Part shown: positions 41,885 through 52,179 of the stretch, one piece after another | Layout of the letters: every line of letters starts with the position of its first letter | How positions within the stretch are numbered: position 1 is the stretch's first letter | Assembly: GCA_019279435.1 (NCBI GenBank) | Contig: JAAALK010000080.1 | Location: forward strand, 29,666,778 to 29,730,777 | Reading direction: 5' to 3' | Length of the DNA stretch: 64,000 nucleotides | DNA from: Zizania palustris | Taxonomy: Eukaryota > Streptophyta > Magnoliopsida > Poales > Poaceae | The notes under the pieces: model-generated | The model's database searches: none | What the model saw: the letters and a program-made list of their open reading frames with translations, nothing else | What the model was told of the DNA's origin: nothing | Translations under genes and position numbers: made by a program

Positions 41885-44800
41885 TGTCGCGCCCCGATTT
41901 AATAAATCAGGACTTTATTGAAATTCCATAGAGAATCAATAAACAAGACGTTCATCACACGACCACGTACAATACGGGCAATCATTCACGGTTCGTAGAC
42001 CGCATTAATACAAAAGTGAATAAAGATGAAGAGAAACTAATAAAATAAGGGTCCTAGATGAACGCCTCCTTCCAGTCTCGCCTTGACTGGGTCGCTACTC
42101 CAGACCTTCATCCTCCTCATAGTAGACTGGCTCTGATGGTGTAAGTCAACGGGGTGAGTACAGGTGTACTCAGCAAGCCACCGAATGCAAGTATAGATGC
42201 AAGATAATAACAAGGGAGATAGTGGCTAGTTTAGCGGAAGCAGCATATTTGTAAAGCATTTAATGTGAGCATTTTATTTGTACGGAAAAGTAAACGTGTG
42301 AATGCATCATCATCTTCTAACTCGAGGAGTACGTTTTACCTCCCCGCACAACAGTCCTTACATGCCATGAATAACTCATCCTTTCAAACAATTGTAAACT
42401 AACTGCGAGTAGTCACACAACCCGCCCTTGACCGTGGGCTCGGCTTTTCGAAAAGATTGAATTACTCTGATCAGAGATGTACCACTGTACCCACAAGGCA
42501 CGCACTCATCACCTACACCGAAGTGTAACGAGATGACCCATCACACGGGAACTCGTGCCAAAACCTTCCATATGGTCTTCCCCGACTCAACAGCACCCTC
42601 TTATAGGTTTCGTACCGTGTCTCGCCATGTCGAGTTTCCACAATACCCCCTCTTGAGCCATCGTCGGTACAAAGCGCCCTGAGGGCTAGCCCCTTGTACC
42701 CCTCCACTATGGTGCATAGAGCCGGAGTGTTCCACACTTCCAGTTAGGACTTACCCATTAGACTTGTGGTTGGTACGGAAGTGCTTTGCAACAGATCCCG
42801 CAGACCGGTCCTTATAGTGCCCCGGGTGCGACCAACCAGTTTCCGAGCTTGCACCCGGAACCCACCATACTTATAACATACCCAACTCCAACAGAGTCCA
42901 GAGACAAGAATAACGGGGTATTTCATATACCAGAATCCATCCAACTACGACTCATTCTTTATATCCTATAGCAGTTGTGCCGGTACATTGGGCACTAGCT
43001 AATATAATATTTGTAGAGTGACAAGGAGTTGAGGCTCAATAAGCATGGCTTGGGTTTGCACACAAGGACGGGGATCTAATAAATATAAGTGTAGGGCTTG
43101 ATCTTTGTCTAATGCAATATTAACCTATGAGTTATAGCGATAATTTATTAAATCATGGGCTCAATAATGATCAACTGTGTCCACAAAGGTGGTCGATGAC
43201 TTGCCTTGATCCGTGAATGGTGAAGGTGAAACCTTGGAATAGATCTCCGGATCTTCGACGACGTCGTAGTCTTCTCGATACGGAAAAGTAAATAAAGCAT
43301 TCAATAAACAATCCAAAACAATCAATCATACTAACATACATGTTTATGTTGGATTAAGTAAAGGAGATAGAGTCTTAACTTTTAGGGTTTTGTTACTTTA
43401 ACATTTAAGATTAATTTTTAATGAGATTCCTAAATTTTTATAGCTTGATATAATTATTCTTCCTAAGGGGGTTTTACTTCTCCCTTTTTAAAGTTGAAGT
43501 AAAAGTTATAAAATGACCTTAATGTTTGTATGACATTAATATAGTGACATTAGGTTATTTAGATCTTCTGAAGTTTGTCATATAAGTTTTAGGATAGTTT
43601 CATAAAGGGTTGACTTTTTCTTAAATGCCTTAATTAAATGTCCAAAAAGGGCCTTTGCAATATTTAATGGAATACATTGGACAAGATGAATATTCTATTT
43701 TTATTAAAAATAGTGAACTCAAGTGGTTAGGTTTTCTGAAGTTATTATATAAGTTGTCATGACATTCGTATAAAGTGTTTAACTTCTATTTGATGAATTA
43801 CTTAATTATTCTACAAGGGCTATTATTAATTAATAGTTTAAAGTGGGCAAGGTGAACATGTTATTTTTGTTGTATTAAAACAGTAAAATAAAGTCATTAA
43901 GTCCTCTTAATTTATTATATCATTTTTCATGATATTTTTGTAAAGTGTTGTATTTCCATTATATGAATTAATCATTTGTTTTAAAGGGTCTTGGAAATGT
44001 TTATTTAAGAATCTAAAATGGGCAAAATGACTTATTATATTTTTATTGACTTATAAACAGTGTACTGGATTCAATATATCATCAAAATTATTATATAAAT
44101 TTCTAAGAGTTTTTCTGTATTATTTAAATGGAATATTAATTAAGTCCTAAAAGGGGTCTTAGAAATGTTATTAAATAAAATGGCATGGATAAAAATGGTC
44201 ATTCCATTTTTATTATATTAATAACAGTGAAATGGAGCTATTATGTCTTCTGATATTACTTTATAAATTTTTAAGGGTTTATCTGAATTATTTTATTGAA
44301 ATATATTAATTAATTCTTAAAGGGGACTTTTCTTTATTATTTAATAAGATTATTATGTGCCAAATAAACATATTGTTTTTATTGCATAAAAGTGTAGAGA
44401 ATGAAAATACAAATTTTCCAGAATCAAAATGGTGAATTTTGGAGTTGATTTGAGCAAGATATGAATTTTGGAAGTTTAAACTATTTTTCTGAATTATTTT
44501 AAACAGAAATCAGTCCCTGGTCCACGGTGAGCCAGGCCCACGGTGGACCAGCGACTGCGCGCGTGAGCCGGAGCGATCAGGACCGCAGGATCAAGATCCA
44601 ACGGCCAGGACGCGCGCGGGGCGATTAAGTGGCGATCGACGGCTCAGGGAGCCCGATACCCCTTTGACCGAGTGGACGGCCCGGATTAAACCCGAGTGGG
44701 TTTTAATCCTAGCCGGTCATCTCTGATCGCACGGTACCGAGCCCGTCCGGCACACTCGCGGCACGGGGGAAGCCGAGGGCTTCGTCCCCGACTCCGGCGG

Positions 44801-46069
44801 TGCGGCGGCGAGGGCGAACGGCGGCGGCGGGGGTCCATGGCCCTAGGCGACGGCAAAAACGGAAAGAGGGTCGGGAGGGGATTGCTACCGTACCGGAAGT
44901 GGCGACGGCGATGGACTGGTGGCGACCGGCGGCGAGGAGGAAGCGGCGAAGCTTTCGGGTCCGACGACGGCGCGGCGATCCGGCGACGATCCGGCCCAAC
45001 AGAGGTGGGGCTGAGGGAGTGTGTGTGACGGCGGTCGTGACGGTGGCCCTGGCGAGGGTGGCGGTGGCACGGTGCGCCGGCGATCGGCTGCCGGAGGGGA
45101 AACAGGGGAAAACCCTAAAAAGGGGGTGGCGGCCGTCGAGATTTGCGATGACCAGGCTCTAGTGGTGTGGTTCGGTTGCGGCGAGGGTAGGAGGCCTTTT
45201 ATAGGGCTCGCCGGCGTGGTTATGGCATGGAAGACAAAGGAAACCCGAGGGGATTCCTTGAGCTCTCCGGCCAGCTTCCATGAGCTCGGGATAGCTTCCA
45301 AATAAGCGAAAACGCGTCGGAATACGAGGGAAAGGGATCGCGGGCGGACGGGGGGTCGAGATCCCGACTTGATTTGGTGTCCCGAGGCGGCCGGCGGCGA
45401 GATTTTGGAAGGGGGGGCGCCGGCATGGAAGGGGAGGGATCCCCTTCCGTTTGGAGAAGATGGACCTGACAAGGGGGTCCCTCCTGTCAGCGGGCGTGCG
45501 GGAGAGAAGGTATGACGAGCGGGCCCGGCATGGCAGTGGGAGAGAGGGGGCGCGGGAGAGGCTGGCGGGTAGGGCCGGCTGGCGCGAGCGGCGGAAGAGG
45601 GAGGGAGGGCGCCGACATGCGGGCCCAGGATGGCAGCGAGTGAGCGGAGGCTGACCAGTGGGTCCGGCCAGGCGCGAGTGCGGGGAAGCGAAGGGCGTCG
45701 GCGCCGACAGGCTGGCCCCGCCTGTCAGCGAGAGAGGTTTCGTTGGGCTGGGCCGAAAGGCCTTCGGGGGAGAATTCAGGGTTTCGGCCCAATAAGAATT
45801 TAAATCCTTTTTCTAATTAATTTTATTCCAGAAATTCAAATATTCACTTAAGGTTTGAAGATCTGTTGGAAAAATTTGGTAAAAATTCTCAAAAATATTT
45901 CTTGGTCTCTAGTTTATCTCATAAAATTTTCAAGTCCAAATTTTGAATATTTGTCTCTGTTTGGCTTTAATAGGGCTCTTTTAGTATTTTCTTAAATAAT
46001 AATATTCAGAAATTCATTTAATATTATTTTTCCTTTATTTTATTCCCTTTTAATTTTGGGGCTGTTACA
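41885..46069 (-). repeat. 5' LTR of the non-autonomous element
   Basis: 4185 bp, nearly identical to 35142-39325 (see the element entry). As the 5' LTR it should start transcription leftwards from the TATA at 45195-45204. Confidence 0.96.
45195..45204 (-). promoter_or_regulatory. TATA box of the non-autonomous element 5' LTR
   Basis: CTATAAAAGG on the minus strand inside GC-rich U3, a closer match to consensus than the boxes of A, C, S1 or S3. Confidence 0.6.
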
Positions 46070-46782
46070 GTTGCATACAAGGAAAGCCGAGGGGGAGGAT
46101 TTATTCACCGGCGAGGGCTCGGTCATGCACGGCAGCGGTGATCCCGTGGCTTAAAGGCGTGTTTTAACGGGGGGAAACGGTCGGCGCGACGCGGGGGACC
46201 GAGTAATGGCGGCAATTTAATGGGGGACGAGCCGGCGAGGCGAATCCGAGGGCGAGGTCGTCGGCCGGCGCGATTTGGGGGCGGTGGCGCGAGGTAGACG
46301 ACGGGACTGACGAGTGGGGTCCACTGGCCAGTGAGCGCGAGCGAGCGAACGGGAAGACTGACGGGTGGGGCCGCGGTGTCGGGTGCGCGCGCGAGGGGAA
46401 GGTTTCGGCACCGACAGGTGGGGTCCGTTTGTCAGTCTGAGCGCGCGGGTGGAGTGGGCTGGGCCGGCCGGGAGAGAGAGAAGGGAGGGAGGGGAGCCCA
46501 TTACTGTTCTAATACTTTTCTGAATAAAAATAATTCCAGAAAATAGATTAAAATATTAGGGCTACTTCCAAGGCTGGTAAAAATTTATAAAAATTCTCAA
46601 AATTATATTTTGGTCTTAGGATCATATACAAAAAGTTTCACCTCCTAATTTGGTCATCTACTCTATGTTGTAGTTCAAAAGGGTATAAAAGGGAATTAAA
46701 AGTATTTTCTGAAATAATAATTCCAAGAAATTGAATTTAATAATATTTTTATTGTTTGGAAAATTTGGGGTGTTACAGGCGG

Positions 46783-46912
46783 GCATGATGACGTCATCCA
46801 GCCCGCCACTACTATGTCGGATAGCAGTGGCGGTCTGGTGACATCATGCGACCGCCACTACTATGTCGGATAGCAGTGGCGGTCTGGTGACGTCATCCTG
46901 CCCGCCACTACT
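46783..46912. repeat. CACTA subterminal repeats, middle cluster
   Basis: Inverted pairs of GTGGCGG and CCGCCAC flank TGACGTCA (46789-46796 and 46888-46895) and a variant GTGACATCAT near 46838. They continue the repeat at 32450-32460 that S2 interrupted. Confidence 0.8.
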
Positions 46913-46959
46913 GCCTCTGGTGGGGTTATCTAGCATACGTTGCCTCTCATGTCGAGAAA

Positions 46960-47225
46960 CACTTAGTAGCGCAGTGTTGCGGGGTTGCTTTGGTACCATG
47001 CGGTTCGAGGTTCGAACCTTGCTGCTCGCAGGCGGTTTGAGGTTCGAACCTTGCTGCTAGGCATCCAAACATGTTTTTTACTTTTCTATTCTAAATTTCA
47101 ATACTTTTTATTCATGTTTTCTCTTAGTAGTGATTATATATATAGCATATAATACTCTTCCTACAATGCGGTTCGAGGTTCGAACCTCGCTGCCGGCAGG
47201 CGGTTTGAGGTTTGAACCTTACTGT
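46960..47225 (+). repeat. tRNA-like module and extra B boxes, second copy
   Basis: A box TAGCGCAGTG at 46967 and B box GGTTCGAACC at 47009-47018 (42 bp apart), second B box at 47041-47050, and a further B-box pair without an A box at 47169-47220. It is embedded in a ~230-bp segment (46850-47080) that duplicates 30700-30930 in direct orientation. Confidence 0.55.
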
Positions 47226-47319
47226 TGGCATAATTGATGTTTAATTAAATCATCATTTGATCTTGAAAATGTTTTAATAATAAATGACATAATTGATTTT
47301 ACAACTAAACATAAATGAT

Positions 47320-50300
47320 CTAGCCTTGAACTAATTTTCCATCACCATTGGTGCGTAGATAAGGAATCACACTGCCAAATGACAGTTTTGCTTCAACCAC
47401 ATTGATCCTTGATATGTCAACGAAAAACGGCACCTCATCAAACTGATTGTATTCTTCTTCGTCTTCGACTCCATCAACTCCAACAATTCTTTGTTTTCCT
47501 GGAGCAACGATGTATTTTTTCTCATCTTTAGGATCAAGTATGTAAAATACTTGTGCCACGAATTAAGCGAGTATCCAAGGGTCATCTTTATAAGCCAACT
47601 TATTAAGGTCAACTATCGTAAACCCGTAATCATCCACCTCCACACCTTCTGGATGTCTGACCCACTGACACTTAAATACAGGGATTTCTATAGAGTTCCC
47701 GTAGTTAAGTTCCCATATTTCTTCGATGTATCCATAGTAAGCATTCTTTTGTCCAGTGCTATCTTCTGCTTCTCCTCTGACACCACTATTTTGGCGCTAA
47801 CTCTTTTGATCCTTTGCTTTGGTATAGAATGTGAAACCATTGATGTCATACGCTTGCCATGTTTTAACCATGCTCAATGGACCGTAAGACAATTTATTTA
47901 TCATCATCTCTTCGTCGGTTTCTCCGATCGAAAGGTTTAGATCCCTCAGCCATGATGTGAAATAAATTTTGTGTTCTTTCATAATCCATTGTTCATCGCG
48001 ATCTTCATTCTTTTCACGAAGCTCTTGCAGGTGTTGTTCAACATATGGTCTCATAATCGCCAACTGATGCATTACACTGTAATGTGATTCTCTTATTCTT
48101 TGGTAACTATTGCCTCGTATGATTTTCCTGCCTTTAGTTCCTTTACCGGTGAGTCTTCCATGGTGCGGCGACACGGGAACTCCTATTGGTCTTCCATCTC
48201 TTATGTAATCTGCGTAGCACTCAATGACTTCCTCAGTCGTGTAGCCCTCTATCATGGAACCCTCTGGATAAGCACGATTTCGTACGTAACCCTTGAAGAT
48301 AACCATTAGACGCTCGTACGCATACATATTGTGCAGGTACGTTGGACCGAGAACAAAGATTTGGTCTGCTATATGTATCATATAGTGCTCCATAATATCA
48401 AAATATGAAGGAGGAAAGCACATCTCAAGCTGACACATAGTCTCCCTCATTTGTTTACGTAATTCATTTAACTCTTCAGTGTCGATCACCTTCTTTGATA
48501 TGACATTGAAGAAGTGACACATGTGTGTTATCACCATCTTCAGAAATGAATGTTTGACTCCTCTTACTGCGATGGCGAGGAATAGCCCAAGCATAACATG
48601 ACAATCATGAGTATTGTAGCCGCTCATCCTCAAATCTGCTACGGAGACAATATTCTTTATATTCGTTGAGAATCCTGTTGGAACTCTAATTCCATGTAGA
48701 CACCTGCAGATTGATCTTTTCTCGTCAATTGTGAGGTTATAGCTAGCAGCCGGAAGGAAAAATTTTCCATTGGCCCTTTCCTGTGGGTGAAGCTCGGGTC
48801 TAATTCCGAGAGTTTGAAGGTCCCTTCGTACTTTGAGTCCATCTTTTGATTTGCCCGGTATGTCTAACAAAATACCGATAGTGCTTTCGAAGACATTCTT
48901 CTCAACGTGCATTGTATCGATAGCATGACCAATCTCCAACTCCTTCCAATAGGGCAAATATCTAAAGAAGATCGACTGCTTTTTAAATGGAGCGTCCTTT
49001 GAAATTTTTTCAGATTTCTTCCTCTTCTTTCCGAAAACAACTTTGATATTCTTTACCATTTCGAATAGAAATTTGCCATCTCGATTTCGTGGAGGCTGTC
49101 CAAGCTCGATTGTACCGTCGAAATGGTTCCTATTTCTTCGATATTTGTGGTTTTTTGGTAAAAATCTGCGGTGTCGCATATATATCGTCTTAACGAATGA
49201 TGGAAGATGCATAGATTCTGTCTGGTCCACACACACTACACATGCTGTCTTTCCTTTAACCTGTCCTGTTAGGGACATGCGTCCTAGGTTGTCAGCTATG
49301 GTGCAAAAGATTATGGCTCTTAGATTGAAGTGCTCTTTCTTGTGCTCATCCCACACACAGACACCATGTTCCCATAGACGTTTCATATCCTCCATCAACG
49401 GTTCTAGAAAGATATCAATGTCATTGCCAGGTTGTTTTGGACCAGAAATTAGAGTAGTGAGCATAAGGTATTTTCTTTTATGGCACAACCATGATGGAAT
49501 GTTGAACAAGCATAGAAAGACTGGCCACGTACTATGTGGGTTCCTCATCTCACCGAAGGGATTCATTCCATCCGTGCTAAGTCCCATCCTGATATTTCTA
49601 GGATCGTCCGAGAAATCTGGATGGGCCAGGTCAAATGATTTCCACTGCCTAGCATCCGCAGGGTGCCGAAGTTTTCCGTCCTTCTTTCGCCCAGCGAAAT
49701 GCCAGATTAATAGTTCAGCATCTCTAGGATTAGAGAACATACGTTTCAAGCGATCAATCACCGGTAGGTACCACATTACTAAGGCTAGAACTTTCCTCTC
49801 CATCTTTTTTCCAGGATGGTCTTCAATAACATTTTTATTCCTCTTCTGCAACCTCTTATTCTTATTCTTCTGGTGGTCATTGTAGTCCTCCACACAGTCA
49901 TTTGGACGTTTGTATCGACTCGCGTTGCACTGCGGACATCTCTCTAACAATCCATACTCTTTTCGATATAGGATACAGTGGTTCGGGCATGCATGAATCT
50001 TCTGAACGCCCAAAGTCAACGGACAAATCATCTTCTTTGCTTGGTACGTATCAGATGGTAAACCATTGGGTTTTGGCAAAACCTTTTTTAGGAGTTGTAA
50101 AAGATCTGAAAAACTGGTGTCAGACCATCCATTGCTGGCCTTCAGTTTCATAAGCTCAAGAATTGTGTACAACACAGTATACTGCTTATCGCATCCGTGG
50201 CGTTCCTCGTAAAGAAGGTTTTTTGATGCTTTGTCAAGTGCTTCAAAGTTATCGTATCCTTTGGTTGTAGTTCTCTGCAACAACACCTCAGGCGCAACAT

Positions 50301-50697
50301 TTTGCATCAGTTCCTCCACATCAAAGGCGTCATCATCATCATGTTGATCAACATCATCATGTGTTATGTCGGATGTATGATCACAACCTCTTCTATGTTG
50401 ATGAGCATCTTGCGGCATATCAGAATCTTCAGGAGGATTTTGGCCCATCTCACCGTGTTTCGTCCATATATAATAGTTCTTCACGAAACCATTTTTCAAC
50501 AAGTGAAATCGTATGGTTTCACGATCAGAACACGGATACATCGCTTCGTTTTTACAAACTTTACAAGGACAATATATTGCCTCTTCACTCTGACGGGAAG
50601 CATATTGTGCGGCAGCTTCAGTAAATTCAGTTACTCTGTTAAAATATGCCACCACATCTCCGTCGTTGGACGAGTACATCCAGGACCTGTGCTCCAT
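47320..50697 (-). pseudogene. CACTA TNP2-type transposase with two in-frame stops
   Basis: A continuous frame from ATG 50697 to 47320 (about 1126 codons, normal for TNPD/TNP2 proteins). Visible: transposase-associated N-terminal domain (residues ~3-80, YCPCKVCKN, IWTKHGE); TNP2 domain about 350-560 (GLSTDGMNPFG, PKQPGNDIDIF, CTIADNLGRMSLTGQ); DUF4218-like region about 740-850 (CFPPSYFDIMEHYMIHI, GYVRNRAYPEGSM); and the DUF4216-like C-terminus starting AYDINGFTF near 949. A TAG at 47797-47799 and a TAA at 47563-47565 interrupt the C-terminal domain without any frameshift, leaving a 966-aa ORF. The enzyme would cut CACTA ends; this copy may be inactive or yield a truncated protein. Confidence 0.9.
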
Positions 50698-51136
50698 CTA
50701 AAACATATATTATTTGAAAAAATATTAATAAAATCATTATTGTTAATTTTAGTAATTTACAAATTGAAAATATATTGATTTATTATCGCTCATAACAACA
50801 TTAATTAAAAATCCTCAATGCTTTAATTAAAACTACTTATTAAGCAGAAAAAATTATTAAATAAATTAACTATATTGGTTTCTCTCTCTCCAAACAACAT
50901 AACTCTAGATCTATAATCATAAATCAAATTAAAAAAGATTAAAATGACGTAAATCAATATACAAGTGATGAATAATTGTGAGGAGGGTCATATTTGTTCA
51001 TTTGGGAGAAGGTAACACTGTAAATGGAAGATTATTTGAAAATTTCTATTCACAAACCCTAAATTAGAAAAACGCTAATAACTCATTGTATACATGATTA
51101 AATACAAAATAAATGTGAGATTCGGCATGGATTTAC
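50698..51136 (-). other. Probable 5'UTR intron of CACTA transposase
   Basis: GTAAAT donor after GGAG at 51136 and TTTTAG acceptor directly before ATG at 50697; AT-rich between. 439 nt. The 5'UTR exon would run from about 51240 to 51137. Confidence 0.55.
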
Positions 51137-51266
51137 CTCCTAAAATGAAATCCTTCAAAAGAAACGAAAACAAAGCCTCCCCCCTCTTTATCTAGATTTT
51201 TGTCGCCATTGTACGGACAAAATTAAATGCGAACTCCAGTAGAGCTCGGGGAGGAAGAAGCTGCGC

Positions 51267-51273
51267 ATTTATA
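51267..51273 (-). promoter_or_regulatory. TATA box of CACTA transposase
   Basis: TATAAAT on the minus strand, just inside the subterminal repeat cluster and about 130 bp upstream of the predicted 5'UTR donor. Confidence 0.55.
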
Positions 51274-51279
51274 GCTAGA

Positions 51280-51544
51280 ATAGTAGTGGCGGTCGCAAGT
51301 GATGTCATCAATACTTTAGTGGCGGCCACATTAGCAGCGGCGGGCAGCACCAGCGACCGCCACTGCTATTGGTACAATAGTGGCGGTCCGGGATGACGTC
51401 AGCACCGACCGCCACTACTTTACCAATAGTAGTGGCAGGCGCTGGTGCTGCCGTCAGCACCAGCAACTGTAGTGGCGGGCATCTAATGGCCCGCCACTAC
51501 AGTGGTTTTGCCCAACGCCACTACAGTGACGATTTGTAGTAGTG
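51280..51544. repeat. CACTA right terminus with subterminal repeats
   Basis: At least eight copies of TAGTGGCGG or its complement, a TGACGTCA at 51394-51401, and the terminus GTAGTAGTG at 51536-51544. Confidence 0.9.
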
Positions 51545-52179
51545 TAAAGACGATGTAGTCCAGCGATCTCCATGGGAGAAGATCATCATCGTAGTCGTAG
51601 TGGCGTCTCTATGGTATCTACATGTATAGAGATAGGATCACCTCATCCTAGTATGCTAGTACCACACGAGAGGTTAGGGGAGAGAAGGTCACATTAGGTG
51701 TAGCTAGGAAGAGGTGGTGGATAGGGTTAGGGAGCAACAACAACCGAACAACACCTTGCACTCTTGCCCTTCCTCTCCTTATATAGAGCCATATGATGAG
51801 CCTTTAATCAGTATTAAATCCCAACATATCTAATTTATTCGTCTGGCCTAGAAGTTTTGGTTCAAGACCAAAACTGTTGAAAATAACCTTCTGTATGAAT
51901 TTATTTCCATTTAAAACTTCTGGTCCAACCAGAACTTCTGAAAATAACATCATGTATTGAATTTATTTCAATTCGGAAGTTCCATCTCCATCTGAAACTT
52001 TCGGTTCATCCAAATTTCACCTTTTAGGTAGGCCATAGATTTTCTGTGCAATCGAAACTTCCGGTTCTTCTAGGAACCAAAACTAAGGCTAGTCCATAAC
52101 TTCTAGTTTCACTAGAACCTAGAACTTCCAGCCTCAGGCTAGAACTTTAAGTTCCCGTAGAATTTTCTTGGACATATTT
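51545..52179 (-). repeat. Unassigned LTR fragment, minus orientation
   Basis: Minus-strand reading gives a U3 rich in AACTTCTGG-type dyads, a TATA-like GGCTCTATATAAGG near 51777-51790, and a leader with AACCCTATCC, ending where the CACTA element begins. The right side is cut by the element C LTR. It looks like an older LTR (family not identified; copia is possible) that served as target for both insertions. Confidence 0.5.

Larger units (their letters stand above)
35142..46069 (-). mobile_element. Complete young non-autonomous gypsy-type retrotransposon
   Basis: 10,928 bp with target duplication GTTGC on both sides (35137-35141, 46070-46074), two LTRs of 4184 and 4185 bp, an initiator-Met-tRNA PBS, a polypurine tract and a 2.56-kb interior. 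By eye the LTRs differ at only four transitions (35601/42344, 36790/43533, 38011/44754, 38269/45012) and three single-base length changes, implying very recent insertion. The interior encodes two intact ORFs (270 and 228 aa) and no protease, RT, RNase H or integrase. It must be mobilised in trans, presumably by relatives of A and C. By structure it is a LARD-like element that has kept Gag-type coding capacity. Confidence 0.96.
32461..46777 (-). repeat. Solo LTR S2 of the long-LTR gypsy family, split by a nested element
   Basis: Minus-strand LTR from TGTAGCGCCCC (32461) to GGGGTGTTACA (46777), flanked by target duplication GGCGG (32456-32460 and 46778-46782) inside CACTA subterminal repeats. 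After removing the nested 10.9-kb element and one 5-bp duplication it is 3384 bp, a normal LTR length for the family. TATA-like CTATTTATAC on the minus strand lies at 35113-35122; the coding-like block is at 33755-33829. Confidence 0.95.
30636..51544 (-). mobile_element. CACTA (En/Spm) element or tandem pair, interrupted by S2
   Basis: The right terminus is visible: TTTGTAGTAGTG ends at 51544, the reverse complement of the canonical CACTACTACAAA end, followed by TAA as a candidate 3-bp target site. Subterminal repeats of TAGTGGCGGGC in both orientations fill 51280-51544, 46778-46912 and 30636-30755. The element carries a TNP2-type transposase gene (47320-50697) and a small gene (31430-31931), both minus strand. 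The left terminus is probably in the gap. The insertion at 32461-46777 is not part of it. A ~230-bp direct duplication suggests two tandem or nested CACTA copies. Confidence 0.85.

Noticed and set aside
49043..49885. 280-codon plus-strand ORF inside the transposase
   Set aside because: Antisense shadow of the TNP2 transposase frame.
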